From the NCBI RefSeq assembly GCF_004664715.2, contig NC_051075.1:32632504-32696503 (forward strand): DNA of 64,000 nt, in the 5' to 3' direction. This document shows, piece by piece, positions 48,411 through 61,214 of this stretch. Source of the DNA: Peromyscus leucopus (Eukaryota; Chordata; Mammalia; Rodentia; Cricetidae). Each line of letters begins with the position of its first letter. Positions within the stretch are counted from its first letter, which is position 1. The notes below the pieces were generated by a model that was not told the origin of the DNA, made no database searches, and saw nothing but the letters and a program-made list of their open reading frames with translations. A program made the translations under genes and the position numbers.

Positions 48411-51400
48411 ATGAGCGGACGGCAGAGAACGCTCTTCCAGACGTGGGGCCCGAGCCTCGTGCGAGGCGCCGGCGGAGCTCCGGGCTGCAGCCAGGCGCGC
48501 TCGCCCGCCGTGGCGGAGGCGCTGCAGGAAGAGGACGACGACGACGAGGTGCTGCTGGTGGCGGCGTACGAGGCCGAGCGGCAGCTGGATCCCGAGGACG
48601 GCGGCTTCTGCACGGCTGCCGGCGCCCTGTGGATTTACCCCACCAATTGCCCGGTGCGCGACTACCAGCTGCACATCTCCCGGACCGCGCTGTTCTGCAA
48701 CACCCTGGTGTGCCTGCCCACCGGGCTGGGCAAGACCTTTATTGCTGCCGTGGTCATGTATAATTTCTACCGCTGGTTCCCTTCCGGCAAGGTCGTTTTC
48801 ATGGCACCCACGAAACCCTTGGTGACACAGCAGATGGAGGCCTGCTTCCACGTCATGGGTATCCCGCAGTCTCACATGGCCGAAATGACAGGTATCTGAG
48901 AAAAACTCGGCTCCCGGGGAAAGGCTGGCTCTTGTGGTAATGACTATCCAGGCGGAAAAACTCCCCAATGCAAATGTGTTCCTCTTACATTCTTTGCCAT
49001 AAGAGCACCGTCTGTCGGTAGCAAAGCCAAGTCTGATGCATTGACTTGCTTTGGTTACTTTCAGAGATAACTTGTAAATTGCCACTGTCTTGAATCAATT
49101 GTGTGGGAGTGCTGAACGTATTTCTTGGCATCCTATCCAAGAAGGATTTCCCCCTTTGAAGAATTTGCTTCTCCTGAGAGCTTATGTTCTTCTTGTAGGA
49201 ATTATCTAAAGACATTGTAATTGCAGTCTTAGATAAGAGCCTGCTTCAACCCTTGGGCTTGAAATGCAACGTTACAACGGATCTCTCCAGTTGTTCTCCC
49301 CTTAAGTAGAGTGCCAGAGCATGGATGTATTCAGAAACCAGGCCAGACTGTTTATTTATAGTCTGCCGATGATGGTCTGAAGTTTCTGAAGGTTCGCTGT
49401 CTTAGTGTGTGTTTATTCTGTTGTGTTGTGAGACAGGCTCTTGCTGTATAGCCCTGGCTGACCTGGAACTCGATGTGTAGAACAGGCTGGCCTTGGGTTT
49501 ATGTGAGTTGTCCCTCCACCTCTGCCTCTGGAGTGACTGGGATTGCGGAGGACTGCCACCACACCCTGCTCCTCTGTCACTTTGATTCACAGGCTCAACT
49601 CAAGCTGTCAACAGGAAGGAGATCTGGTGCAGCAAGAGGGTCCTCTTTCTTACACCTCAGGTCATGGTGAATGACCTGACGAGAGGAGCTTGTCCTGCTG
49701 CCCAGATAAAGTGTCTTGTGGTTGATGAAGCTCATAAGGCTCTCGGGAACTACGCTTACTGCCAGGTAATCTTTTTTGTTGTTGTTGAATGCTGTTTTGT
49801 AGAGGAGGCATATGTTGTTCAGGAGCATTTGGGGGAATAGGTCTAAGTAATGTAAAATATCACTAGTGTGATTCTAAAAGCTTTGCGCTCAGTGTGTCAG
49901 AACACGTGGTGGTGGGAAATAACACCCCCTTGTCCATTCAGATCTGTGTCTGCTGCTCTTTTCTTTCTTTCTTTTTTTTTTTTTTTCTTTTTTCTTTTTG
50001 AGACAGGGTTTCTCTGTGAAACAGTCCTGGCTGTCCTGGAACTCACTTTGTAGACCAGGCTGGCCTCCAACTCAGAGATCAGACTGCCTCTGCCTCCCAA
50101 GTGCTGTGATTACAGAAGTGTGCCATCACCAACCGGATTCTTTTTTCTCTCTTTCTTTCTTTCTTTTTTTTTTTTTTTTTTTTTTTTGAGACAGGATCTC
50201 ATTATGTAGCTTTGCTGGCCTGGAACTCACTTGGTAGAGCAGGCTGGCCTCCAGTTCACAGAGCTCTGCCTGCCTCTGCTGGGACTAACATTGTATGCCA
50301 CCACACCCAGCATTCTGTTGCCCCCCTAACTTTAGCAAGCACATTAATGTCAGATGTGCATCGTGTTAATTGGCTTCCTTCCCAGTAAGGACTTTCCACT
50401 TGAAGAATTTGCTTCTCCTCATATCTTCTGCTCTTCCATAGGAGTTATCTAAAGATAGTATATTTGCATTCTTACACAAGAGCCTGCTTTGACCATTGGG
50501 CCTCCTCAGAGCTCACGAAACATCCCAATGAATTGTCAAATTAGGTAGAGTACCTGGCATGAAAGCATTCTTAAAGTAGGCAAGGCTGTTTATTCATAGT
50601 CTATAGACAAGCCTGGTCTTCGTTTAGGCAACAATTTAAAGTAGGGCATAGGTGGAACGTGGGAAGTAGTAATCCAAACTTTGGAAGGGGATATATATTG
50701 CCATTGTTTGGCATTTGGGTGGGATGGCAAACAACTGTCAGTGTTATAAGGACTAAGTGACATAGTATATGTAGCGTACCTAACTGCACCTTCCTCTGAA
50801 GAGCACTCAATGCTGTTGGGTTTGGTCATAGACGTCATTCATCTCTTGACACTAAATGGAAAGGATTCCCCTCTTTCCCTCTTCTGTTGAGATGTTTTTG
50901 TCTGTTCTGTTCTACCTCAGTATTGGTCATAAAGGCATTTATTATTTTTTTAAAATTTGTTTTTTTTCTTTACTTTTAGTTGCATATATATGCATGAGTG
51001 GGTGGGTCTGTGCACCTGTGAGTGAAGGTGCCTTCAGAGTCCAGAGTAGGTTGTCGAAGACCCTGGAGCTAGGGTTCCAGGCGGCCAGCATGGGTGTTGG
51101 GACAGAACTCAAGCTTTCTGCAAGAGCAGTGTGCACCCTTAACGGTCGGGCTGTCTGCAGCCCAAGTAGCCTTGTATGTGTCCAGTTCGGAGGTATTGTT
51201 TGCGATTGTTGTTGTTGAGGCAGGGTGTCCCCGTGAATTCAGGTTGGCCTGTGACTTGAAATATTCCCGAGTCGGCCACTATAGTGCTGGGATGGTTTGT
51301 GTGCCGCCATAGCTGATGACTGTAGAGCTGTGCAATATTATCCCTTGTGCAGTAGGTAGTGAGGAGGAGAGGGCTCAGTGGAGTTCTGAAACCTGGTGTG

Positions 51401-54400
51401 AGTAGATACGATGTCGTGTAGGAACCAGTCAGTAGTTGAAGATGCTGGTCCTCCCGAAAGGGATGTACTCGGTTGAGGACAGAGATCGGGAGTAGCAGTA
51501 GGGGAAGGAAGGAGAGGCAAAGCCCTGGGCTTCACGCCAGTTTAGGATTTGCAGTTTCCTTGGAGATAAGTATTGTTACTGTATTACTCGGTGTTATCCT
51601 AGGGAGAATTATCATTCTTACCGTTATCACTTTAGCTAGATCTAGGAAATATATTTATTTCAGTCTCTTCTTATCTTTCCAGATTAATACAGATTGCGTT
51701 GAAATCTACATTTGAGGAAGATATTTAATTATTGTTCCTTTTTGTTTATTTATTTGTTTTTGTTTTTTAGCTAGACCTGGCTTTGAACTCACTCTGTAGC
51801 CAAGGATGACCTGGAAGTCCTGACCCTCCTCCCTCCTCTTTCCCCAGAGCTGGATTACATCACTTACCACTCCACCCATCTTGAGAGATAGTTTAAACTT
51901 ATTCCAGCTATGTGGAAATTCATTTTGTAGAGTTAGCTTCTATTTAACTCATCTTATTTTCAAAAAGTGTCTAGGCATTACATGATTTTTCTTTTTTTTT
52001 TTGAAGCAGTGTTGGGATTTAATACAGATGCTTTAAGATAGGTTTCAGTACAAGGATTAAGAGGAGGCGTCCAGAAGAAAGACATGCTTGAGAGTGTGGA
52101 TATAGGCTTCTCTAAGAAGAGCCAGGGAAAGTGAGACCTACCCAAGTATGGGTCCAGGCTCCTCAGGGGCGAACCACACAATCTTTTTCAAAAACTGTAA
52201 GTCTTGTGCTTTTAGTGAATACAGTTGAACATGTATTGACTTAACGAATAACAAAACAGCCCTGAGTCACTCTAGATATGAGTGAAAACAGGTTCACAAG
52301 CTACATGAAACATACATCTCCCCGAGTCACAGAATACAGTACCATTAATTACCTCATAGTGTAGCACGGGATGAAACTCACTGTGTAGCCCAGGCTGGCC
52401 TTAAACTCTTGCCGGTCCCCCCTGCCTCAGCCTCCCAAGTGCTGGTATGATAGCCGTTAGCAAGACACCGGCTCACTTCTCATGTGTAACGGTTTGGTAG
52501 ATGGACTTGTGCTGGGGGTGTGTAGTACAGGTTACTGGACCCAAGTCCTCTTCATGGTCTGAGAGAACTCTGAATCCTGGTTCTCATGCAGCAATTTCTT
52601 TTTCACTTGAAGTACTGGAGATGGAGCTCTGGGCCTCAGCGTGCTGGACGGGCTGCCTACTACTGAACTTCATCCCACCCCCAATAACTTTGATTTACAT
52701 TTCTTCGTTGTTATTTGTTATTAGAGACAAGGCCTTGCTTTGTGGTCCAGACTGGCCTTGAACTTGCTGTCCTCCTCAGTTTCCTGAGAGCTGAGGTTGC
52801 AGGCTCCCACCACATTCATCCGAGAAAGGGTGGTTTTTAGAGCACCGACCCAAAGAGCGGTCTGTTTAACCTCTTCCTTGCTACCGCCACACCCTTGCTT
52901 TTCATCCTTCGGTACCTCAGGATACCCCTTCTAGCACACTGCTGGTTAGTTCTTGTCAACTCGACACAAAGTAGAGTCACCTGGAAAGAGGGACCCTCAA
53001 CTGAGGAATTGCCTCCATCTGACGGGCCTGTGGACATGTCTGTGGGTCATTCTCCTGATTAATGATGACTGTGGGGTGGAGGGCAGCCCCGTGAGTGCCG
53101 CCCCCTCTGGCAGGTGGTTTTCCATCTGAGAAAGCAGGCCTTGCAAGCTGGTAAGGAGCATTCCTCCATGGTCTGGGCTTCAGTTCCTGCCCTGACTCCC
53201 CTCATTTCATCCCATAATGCCATGGGCTCCCATCATTTCAACCATCAGCTGTAGCTTGTAAGATGAGGTAAACTCTTTCCCCCCAATATTCTTTTAGTCA
53301 GTATCTCATCCCAGCCACAAAAAAGCAGACTGAGACAAAATTGGTTATTGAGGATATTTTATCTTTCGTAAAAGCTTTTGTTTCCGCCGTGATGGGGATG
53401 AACCTTAGGCCTTCCTTGTACGTGCTAGGCGGGCTCTTTTCCTCTAAGTTACATCCTCAGGCCTTTTATCAGTCCTTTTATCCTTCCATTTTCTGGACCT
53501 CAATCTATAGCCCAGGCTGGCCTAGAACTCATTGTGTAACCCAGGCTAATCTTGATCTTTGGCAAGTCTCCTATCTCAACCTCCTGAGTGCTGTGATTAT
53601 CACTGTGCGCGCTATGTCCAGCTTTATTAGTTCTTAATCAGAATAGTTCTACTGAAGTCTGCCTTGGGAATAATGTTATGCCTTTATATGTGACATCCAA
53701 CATCTTTAAACAAGTATGTTAAATAATATGTTTTGAGCATTAGTCAAGATTCAGTGTATTATTAAACCTAAATCATTTGTTTATGGGGTGAAATGATTAG
53801 TGTTAGTTCCATGCACAGAATATCTGTGTATCAGTGGAGGAATAACCATAATAGATCAGACGTAATGCCTTGTTTAACTGAACCGTTGTTTTTTTCCCAT
53901 TGAGCAGATGAAACTAAAATACTTTTTTTTTAAAGGTTGTAAGGGAACTGGTCAAATACACAAATCACTTTCGAATCTTGGCTCTCAGTGCCACGCCAGG
54001 TAGTGATATCAAGGTAAGTACCATGAACTCACTGTGTTATTATTACATGTAAGAAAATGCAGATTTTTAAATGGGGCCAGGTCAGTCTTCCATTTTAGTG
54101 TTTACCTGGTTTGACATAAGGGCTGAAGAAATTTCTTTATATTGATACCATCTGTCCCTTCCCCTTCTTTTATTTCATTCTTGGTGAGATAGGTTCTGGT
54201 CATGTTGCCAGGAAAGCCTTCAACTTCTTTGGTTTGTTTTGTTTTAAGATTTGTTTATTTATTATGTATACAGTGTTCTGCCTGCATGTATGCCTGCAGG
54301 CCAGAAGAGGGTACCAGATCTCATTACAGATGGTTGTGAGCCATCACGTGGTTGCTGGGAATTGAACTCCGGACCTCTGGAAGAACAGCCAGTGCCCTTA

Positions 54401-57400
54401 ACCGCTGAGCCATCTCCAGCCTGGCCTTCAACTCCTTGCTCAAGGGGTCATTCAGCCTCAGCCTCCAACTCAGTTACGACTGCAGACTTGAGTCCCAGCT
54501 GTAGCAGGGGGTCTGGACCTTGAACCCGGAACCATAAGCATGCTTTCCTAGTGCCTTTCTGCCCGGCTGTGTTCCTAACCTCTTTTTAGTGTTTATTGAG
54601 GCATGGTCTTGCTAAGTAAGTAGCCCAAGCAGGCCCTGTCCTTGTTTTATCCTGCTGAGTATTGTAGACTTTGCCCTACCTAGGGCTTTTTATTTTTATT
54701 TTTATTTTTTTTTTAAGTTTTATTTTCCAATTTTCTTGGCATTGAGATGATGTGTAAAAATTGAAATGCTTATGACTTTCACCTTGCTTCCCCTGATGTT
54801 AGCATTGACATAAACCATAATATTAAAATTGACAAACTAGGCTGGGCGGCGGTGGTGACGCACACCTTTAATCCCAGCACTCTGAGGCAGTTGTTTGAGG
54901 CCAGCCTGGGCTACATGACAGTTCCAGGGCTGTTACAAAGAGAATCACTGTCTCAAAAAGCCAAAAAAAAAAAAAAAAAAAAAAACAACAACAACAAGTT
55001 TTTTCTGTCAGATATTAAATCACTGCTTAAATATCCCCTTTTAAAAAAAAATCTGTTTTAACTAAATTATCGAAAGTCAGCTTTCCTTATGTTATTTTTC
55101 TTTTTATTATTTGTTTGTGTGTGTGTGTATGTTTGTGTGCACACACATGTGTGTTCCTGCTCATGCTCACACGGCCCAGAGGAGGATGGCCGTCATCTGG
55201 CTCTACTACTCTCTTCCTTATTCCTTTGAAATGGGGCCTGTCGCTGAACCTGCTAAGCTAGTGGCTCTCCAGCCCTGCCTGGTCGACCTACCTCTACCCC
55301 CGCCGTACTGGGTTGTAATAATGCACATATAGTCACACCCAGCTCTTTTCCTCTTTTCTGTGGTGCTGGGGTCCAAATGGAGGTCCTCATGCTTTTGTAT
55401 GGAGCGCTGTACCCACTGTACCTTCTCTCCAGCTTCAAATTCATCGCAATCTGCCTTTAAAAAAAATCTTTCTGTCCCCACTAAACTATAAAATACACGC
55501 GTGCAGTGGTTGGGTCCATTTTAGCAATAGTTTATCACTAATTGAATGCCTGGCCTGCGGAATTTACTCAGATATTTGTTGGTCTGGTATGGTAGCCCAC
55601 AGTTGTGATCCCAGGACTATCAGGGCTATCTCAGGAATGGTCCCTCTAGTTTGAGGCCACCCTGGGTTATATAGTGAGATCTGGGCCAATCTGAGAGTGT
55701 CTCGAAAAAGAAAGAGAGAGAGATGGGGGCAGGGAGGAAGGAAGGAAGGAAGGAAGGAAGGAAGGAAGGAAGGAAGGAAGGAAGGAAGGAAGGAAGGAAG
55801 GAAGGAGCAACAAGAAGAAAACTGTTAAATGAACAAAATATAAAAAATATTGCTGGGTGTGGTTTTGTACACGCCTTTAGTTCCAGCACTGAGGAAGCAG
55901 AGGCAGGCAGATCTCCAAGAGTCTGAGGCCTACCTGGTCTATGTGGTGAGTTCCAGGCCAGCCAGAGCTACACAATAAGACCCTGACTCAAATAAATAAA
56001 GAACAATAAATGAAAGCCTTAATTTTAGGAGGTGGTTGTAAATGTAGTGCTTAGAGCCATGGACTTCACACAGTGAGTAGTCAGGGTGTGTCGGCACTAT
56101 GCTAGATCGTGGGTTTACAAGGGTGATGCAGGTGTAATTCTTGTTTGTTTGATTTGGTTTTTTGGAGATGTGATTCTTGTTTTGCAAAGTTACTTGATCA
56201 TTTTACATGTATGAATGTTTGGCCTCCATTTATGCCTACGTATCATGTGCATACCTGGTGCCCATGGAGGCCAGAAGACAGTGTTGGATCCCCTGGAACT
56301 GTAGTTAGAGGACAGTTGTGAGCTGTCGCATTGGTGCTGGGAACTGAACCTTTGGAAGAGCAGACAGTACTCTTAACCACTGAGCCATCTTCTCTCCAGA
56401 CCTAAGCTGCGGTTCTTGCTCCAGAGTATTTCTTTTGAGTTAAACTAAGTCAGAATTCCTTTCATTTTTGTCTCATGTTTATGAGCTAGGGTGTCACTTT
56501 GTAGCAGAGGTCCTTTCTACAGAAAGCCAGAGGCTATGGATTGTTCCAGATTAAGATAACATCAGGTTTGACCAGCCAAGACCACCTGAAAGGTCTCTGA
56601 TGACACCATGGCCCAGATGATCCAACATCTAGAATCTAGAATTTGTAGCTTGAGTTTTCCTGCCTGGCCCACAGTCAGGACAAATCTTTGTCACCCGCCA
56701 GTTCCACAGCCGCTCAGACCCAACCAAGTAAACACAGAGACTTATATTGCTTATAAACTGTATGGCCGTGGCAGGCTTCTTGCTAACTGTTCTTATAGCT
56801 TAAATTAATCCATTTCCATAAATCTATACCTTGCCACGTGGCTGGTGGCTTACCAGTGTCTTCACATGCTGCTGGTCATGGAGGCAGCTGGCAGTGTCTC
56901 TGCCTCAGCCTTCTGCTTCCCAGAATTCTCCTCTCTCCTTCTCACCTACTTCCTGCCTGGCCACTGGCCAATCAGTGTTTTATTTATTGACCAATCAGAG
57001 AATACAGACATACAGACCATCCCATAGCACTTCCCCTTCTCCCTTTTTTTTTTAAAAAAAAGGAAGGTTTTAACTTTTACACATCTCCAAAGCCAGCTTG
57101 GTATATTTGGGAATTTGGGCGTAGCTTCTCTTACTACTTCCTCCTGGAGGGGGGCACTGTATCTTATGGGGACACAAAGAAAATTTAAGGGTCATGGAGT
57201 AGTCCGTGAGGCTGTATCGTCTGAGCCAGTTGCCTTGAAACGATTCTAGATGTAGTCCTGGTTGAAAGTACAAAGCCCAGGCAGGCCTTAGCCTTAGACT
57301 CTGTCAAGCATGCAGTTGCATTTCACAGGACCAGGCTTGTTGCTCCTTTTTTAACTATTGACCATAATGTCAGTGTGTAGTGTCTTCTGATATAGTAGTT

Positions 57401-60400
57401 CTTAGTCCCACTGTAAGCTTTAAGTGAGTGAAATTTACCTCAGAAAGGTATTACATCATGTATGTATTCATCTATCATCGTGTCATTATGTTTTTGATGC
57501 AGGGTCTTGTGAGCTCAGGCTAGCTTCAGATTTATAGTTCAGCGTGCTATCTAACTTATACCCATAATTCTGCGATTCTGTGTAGGCTGTGCAACAGGTG
57601 ATTACCAACCTACTGATTGGGAAGATAGAGCTTCGTCCTGAAGATTCTCCGGATATTTTGCCGTATTCTCACGAAAGACGAGTTGAGAAGCTTGTTGTCC
57701 CCCTTGGTGAAGAACTTGGAGCCATCCAAAAGGCATACATCCAGGTAAGCCATTTTTATCCGTGTGGGGTTCTGGTAAATGAACTGGGGATGGAATTATT
57801 TCAGTTAGAATATAGTAGAGTGTATATATGGTATTTCATTTCGTATAATTATGAAGTTGAAGAACATCTCTGAAATTGAAACTTGGGGTCAGTCAGCCCT
57901 ATTTTTACATGCACTAAACCATTTTCTATTTACAAAATGGGCTATTTGTAAAACAGATGAATAGCCCTAAGCCTGATTTTAGGTAACTGGCTATAGGCCA
58001 GAGCTTCTAGGGTCTGACATCACCCCCCCCCCTTTTTTTTTCTTTTTTGCTATATTTAAGCACAGTACAATTCCGGAAAAAAGTTTTCATTTAACAAAGC
58101 AGTCCAATGAGTACAACATTCTTAAGGCATGTTTGCATTGAAGTTCTTTACAAAGTACATATGGCTCTATCTGAGAGGGCTTCTTATTGACTTAGAAGCA
58201 ATGCTCAAGATAAGAGTCTGGCATCGATTCTTAACCTATGGATTGTGACCCCTTTGGGGTTTGCATATAAGATGCTTACATTCTAATTCATAACAGTAGC
58301 AAAATTACAGTTACGAGGTAGCAATGAAATAATTTTATGGTTGCGAGGTCACCGACATGAGGAACTGTATTACGGGGTCACAGCATTAGGAAGGTTGAGA
58401 ACCACTGGTCTAGGGAGAATGACTGAGGTAAACATAATCCCTGTGGGAGTCAGGATTTGGCCTGGCCCTAAGATAACATACAAGTCCCTTAGGCTGTTGT
58501 AAAGTACAAATGACATCTCTCACAAGGATGACTATTATGGACTAGAAGTAATGTTCAAGGTTTTAGGGGGAAAGGGCCTGCGGAAAATAAAACATGAATT
58601 CTTGGAGATACAGGCTTAACAGACAGCAAAGGATCACCGGATTGTAAACTACTTTCCCCCCCAGCTTTCCCGAAGGACAGCCAAATGTCTTTTCCCTTTG
58701 GAAAGGGTGAGGGAGAGGGAGGGAGAGAGAGAGGGAGATTGGGAGGACGTATAAATACATCCTGCTCAATCTGTGTAGTGTTACTTATGTGTGTATGTTT
58801 TCAAAGCTGACTGTTTGGTATTAGATAACCAGTTGGTGTGCTGTTCCCCAGGAAGATTATTTCTGTTGCTCTCAACATCCCATAGTTGCCTGCAGTTCTT
58901 TGTCTAGGATGAGACCTCGTGAGCTGAATACATATCTATTGGTTTTTTGAGATAGGGTTTTTCTGGGTAGCCTTGGCTGTCCTGGAACTTGCTCTGTAGA
59001 CCAGGCTGGCCTTGAACTCAGAGATCTGCCTGCCTCTGCCAAGACTAACAGTGCTGGGACTAAAGGCGAGTACCACTATGCCTAGCTTGATTGTGTATTT
59101 TTTGAGTGAACCTTTGAACTTCAGTATGAAATGCACACATGCATAGATGTATGTAAGCAGCATTGCCCACAAACTGTGCCTCTGAGCTTTCACAAAGTGA
59201 ACACACCCATCATTCAGCCAGAAGTTCATTTTGTTTTTGAGACAAGGTCTCTTTATGTAGCTCTGGCTATCCTAGAACTTGCTATGTAGACCAGGCTGGC
59301 CTCGAACTCAAAGAGATCTGCCTGTTTCTGCCTGTGGGTGCTGGCAGTTTCTTTATAATATTCTTACAATATGGTTCTCAAACAGAAGTGATTTTCCTCA
59401 GCAGATGCTGTCTGGCAATATCTTGACACTTTGTTGTTTAACTGGGAGCTGAGGGCACAGAGGAACTCCTAGTGTGTAGATACCAGAACGTGACTAACAT
59501 CCTGCAGTGGACACATTAGCCCTCTCATAACAAGGAATTCTCTGTTCCAGTCACTATGTACCAGTGTTGCAGCTGTTGAGAGACTGCTAGAGTTTGACTA
59601 TTGAGGCAGTTTTGTCTGTCCTTTAGTCTCACAGGAGAGAACTGTGTGTTTGCAAACCGATATCCCATGGATTAAAAATGGTTTCCATTTTTTCCTACTT
59701 AGCCCACTGAGAGATGGGGTGAAATTTCTCTTTCCTCAACTTTGGGCTTTCCCTGATTTAGAAATAAGCTAGTAGGCCAGGCGCAGTCACACATAGCTTT
59801 ACTCCCAGCCCTTAGGCAAAGGCAGGAGGATCTCTGTGAGTTCAAGGGCAATTTAGTCTGTATATTTGGGGCCAGCCAGGCTGTGCAGTGAGAATTTTGT
59901 CTAAGAGGGAGGGAGAGGGGAGAGAGAAGAGGGGAGGGGAGGAAGAGGAGAGGAGAGGAGAGGAGAGGAGAAGGAAAAGAAAGAAATAGGGTTGGGGATG
60001 TTGTTCAGTGGTAGAGCACTTGCCTGCCTGCCTTGTGCAAGACTGAGTTCAACCCCCAGTGCTGAAGAGGAAATGAAAAGAAGTAAATATGCTGTTAAAA
60101 TATAGTTGAATAGAATTGAATATATGCTTCTGTTAAACTCTGAGGTGGATGGTGTCTAGATATAAATGCCAATGCTTTAGAATTTTGATATCTTGTGTTA
60201 ATTTAAAAATTAATTTCGCGGTATATTTTATTAATAACAAACTTTTAATATATGGCAAGGTTATTGTATTTGAAAGTAAGCTTGCAATAAATTTCTTTTA
60301 AATTTGCAGATCTTGGAAACATTTGCAAGTTCTTTGATTCAGAGAAATGTTTTGATGAAAAGAGACATCCCCAGTCTAACAAAATACCAGATAATTCTGG

Positions 60401-60441
60401 CAAGAGATCAATTTAGGAAGAACCCATCCCCAAATATTGTG
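48411..60441 (+). CDS. FANCM: FANCM 5' part (exons 1-5), Fanconi anaemia group M DNA translocase, truncated by window end
   Basis: Exons 48411-48891, 49593-49765, 53936-54013, 57586-57744 and 60310-60441 give 1023 nt, i.e. the first 341 residues of a protein of roughly 2000. The start ATG is in CACCATGA and gives [15 protein letters not shown], the conserved N-terminus with a PIP-box-like QRTLFQTW. An acidic run (EEDDDDE, about 40-46) follows. Superfamily 2 helicase domain 1 is complete in outline: Walker A PTGLGKT (103-109), motif Ia APTKPLV (132-138), DEAH (205-208) and SATPG (236-240). Known role: FANCM with FAAP24 and MHF remodels stalled forks and recruits the Fanconi core complex. The N-terminal linker is shorter than in human, where an extra Ser/Pro/Ala-rich stretch lies before the acidic run. 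The next expected segment (GIQQGIIEGE-like) was not found before 64000, so the window stops in intron 5. Confidence 0.96.
49135..49395 (+). repeat. Duplicated segment, copy 1 (FANCM intron 1)
   Basis: Colinear with 50378-50640: shared 'ttgaagaatttgcttctcct', 'ttatctaaaga', 'agagcctgctt', 'gtagagt', 'ctgtttatt.atagtct'. Confidence 0.75.
49415..49575 (-). mobile_element. Old B1 SINE just before FANCM exon 2
   Basis: 'gagacaggctcttgctgtat' ... 'tgccaccacaccctgct'; its last base lies within 20 nt of the exon 2 acceptor. Confidence 0.75.
49965..50315 (-). mobile_element. Tandem pair of antisense B1 SINEs
   Basis: B1s at about 49965-50135 and 50150-50315, each with its own T-rich tail. Confidence 0.85.
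50378..50640 (+). repeat. Duplicated segment, copy 2 (FANCM intron 2)
   Basis: Partner of 49135-49395, about 1.24 kb downstream, same orientation, clearly diverged. Confidence 0.75.
52930..53345 (+). mobile_element. Common rodent interspersed repeat, family not named
   Basis: 'tgtcaactcgacacaaagta' ... 'ggaattgcctccatctgacg' ... 'cttcagttcctgccctgact' ... 'gcagactgagaca'. I recognise the pattern from rodent genomes but do not assign a family. Confidence 0.6.
54245..54420 (-). mobile_element. B2 SINE
   Basis: 'gtgccagatctcattacaga'-type core, ending 'gctgagccatctccagcc'. Confidence 0.9.
54839..54985 (+). mobile_element. B1 SINE with long A tail
   Basis: 'aggctgggcggcggtggtga' head, more than 20 A followed by CAA repeats. 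Confidence 0.88.
55735..55805 (+). repeat. (GAAG)n microsatellite
   Basis: About 17 uninterrupted tetranucleotide units behind a purine-rich SINE tail. Confidence 0.95.
55850..55990 (+). mobile_element. B1 SINE
   Basis: 'gctgggtgtggttttgtaca' ... 'gaccctgactcaaataaata'. Confidence 0.82.
56200..56400 (-). mobile_element. B2/B3-type SINE, antisense
   Basis: 'tggaggccagaagacagtgt' ... 'ccactgagccatcttctctc'. Confidence 0.8.
56640..57065 (+). mobile_element. LTR-like repeat copy 4 (same family as 1.8-3.6 kb)
   Basis: 'tttgtcacccgccagttcca' through 'aaattaatccatttccataa', 'ggccactggccaatcagtgt' to 'cccatagcacttccccttct'. The most complete copy here, uninterrupted, in FANCM intron 3. Confidence 0.7.
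58223..58411 (-). mobile_element. URR1-like hAT transposon, diverged
   Basis: 'ttaacctatggattgtgacc' ... 'ggttgagaaccactg'. Confidence 0.75.
58935..59345 (-). mobile_element. Two antisense B1 SINEs
   Basis: 58935-59090 and 59230-59345 (the second truncated at 'ctgtgggtgctgg'). Confidence 0.8.
59990..60075 (+). mobile_element. ID-type SINE
   Basis: 'gttggggatgttgttcagtg' then 'gttcaacccccagtgctgaa'. Confidence 0.7.
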
Positions 60442-60476
60442 GTATGTATTTTAAGATAAATTTAGGTGATTGACTA

Positions 60477-60705
60477 AATCTTTACTGAGCGCCTAGGGGC
60501 CGGAGAGATGGCTCAGCGGTTAAGAGTGCTCTGACTGCTCTTCCGGACGACCCGGGTTCAATTCCCAGCACCCACATGGTGGCTCACAACTGTCTGTAGC
60601 TCCAGTTCTAGGGGACCTGACACTTTCACACAGACATACATGCAGGCAAAACACCAAAGCACATAAAACAAAAATAAATAATAAATGAATCTTTACTGAG
60701 TGCCT
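60477..60705 (+). mobile_element. Full-length young B2 SINE with target duplication
   Basis: B2 60495-60687 with an intact tRNA-like head and AATAAATAATAAAT tail. AATCTTTACTGAGCGCCT (60477-60494) is repeated at 60688-60705 with one mismatch. Confidence 0.95.
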
Positions 60706-61214
60706 GGTAAAATGTAAATGATAAATTCTTAGGTAGGTATTGATTAGTTCAATAAGAATTTACATACCACTTACTGCAGGTGTGGTGGGTCATATTCGTA
60801 CTTCTTGTGTTTGGGAAGCTGAGGTGAGAGGCTTGCTATGAGTTCAAGAACAGCTAGAAGAAAAAAAGGAGCGGAGTCCAGGACATGGCTCAGCGGCTGC
60901 TAACAGCACTTGCCACCAAACCAGATGACCTGAGTTCCGTCCTGGAGACCCATGTGATGGAAGCAGGGTTGTCCTCTGACCTCCTGTTTGTGCCACGACA
61001 CAGATGGACTCCCCTCCCCATAAATAGATAAATGTAATTAAATGTTCTAAAAGAATTTAGGCGTGATTCTATAGCTCATGTTTTAATTAATTCACGTTAT
61101 GTATGTGTGTGTGTGGGGGCGGGGGGGCCTGCACTCATAGTGGCTGGAGAAGAACATTCGGGAGCCTGCTCTCACCTTCCTCCTTGCTGAGGCCAGTCTT
61201 TATTTTTTTTGTTC

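Noticed and set aside
60495..60570. tRNA gene
   Set aside because: The tRNA-like head belongs to a B2 SINE with A-rich tail and target duplications; it is not a functional tRNA.
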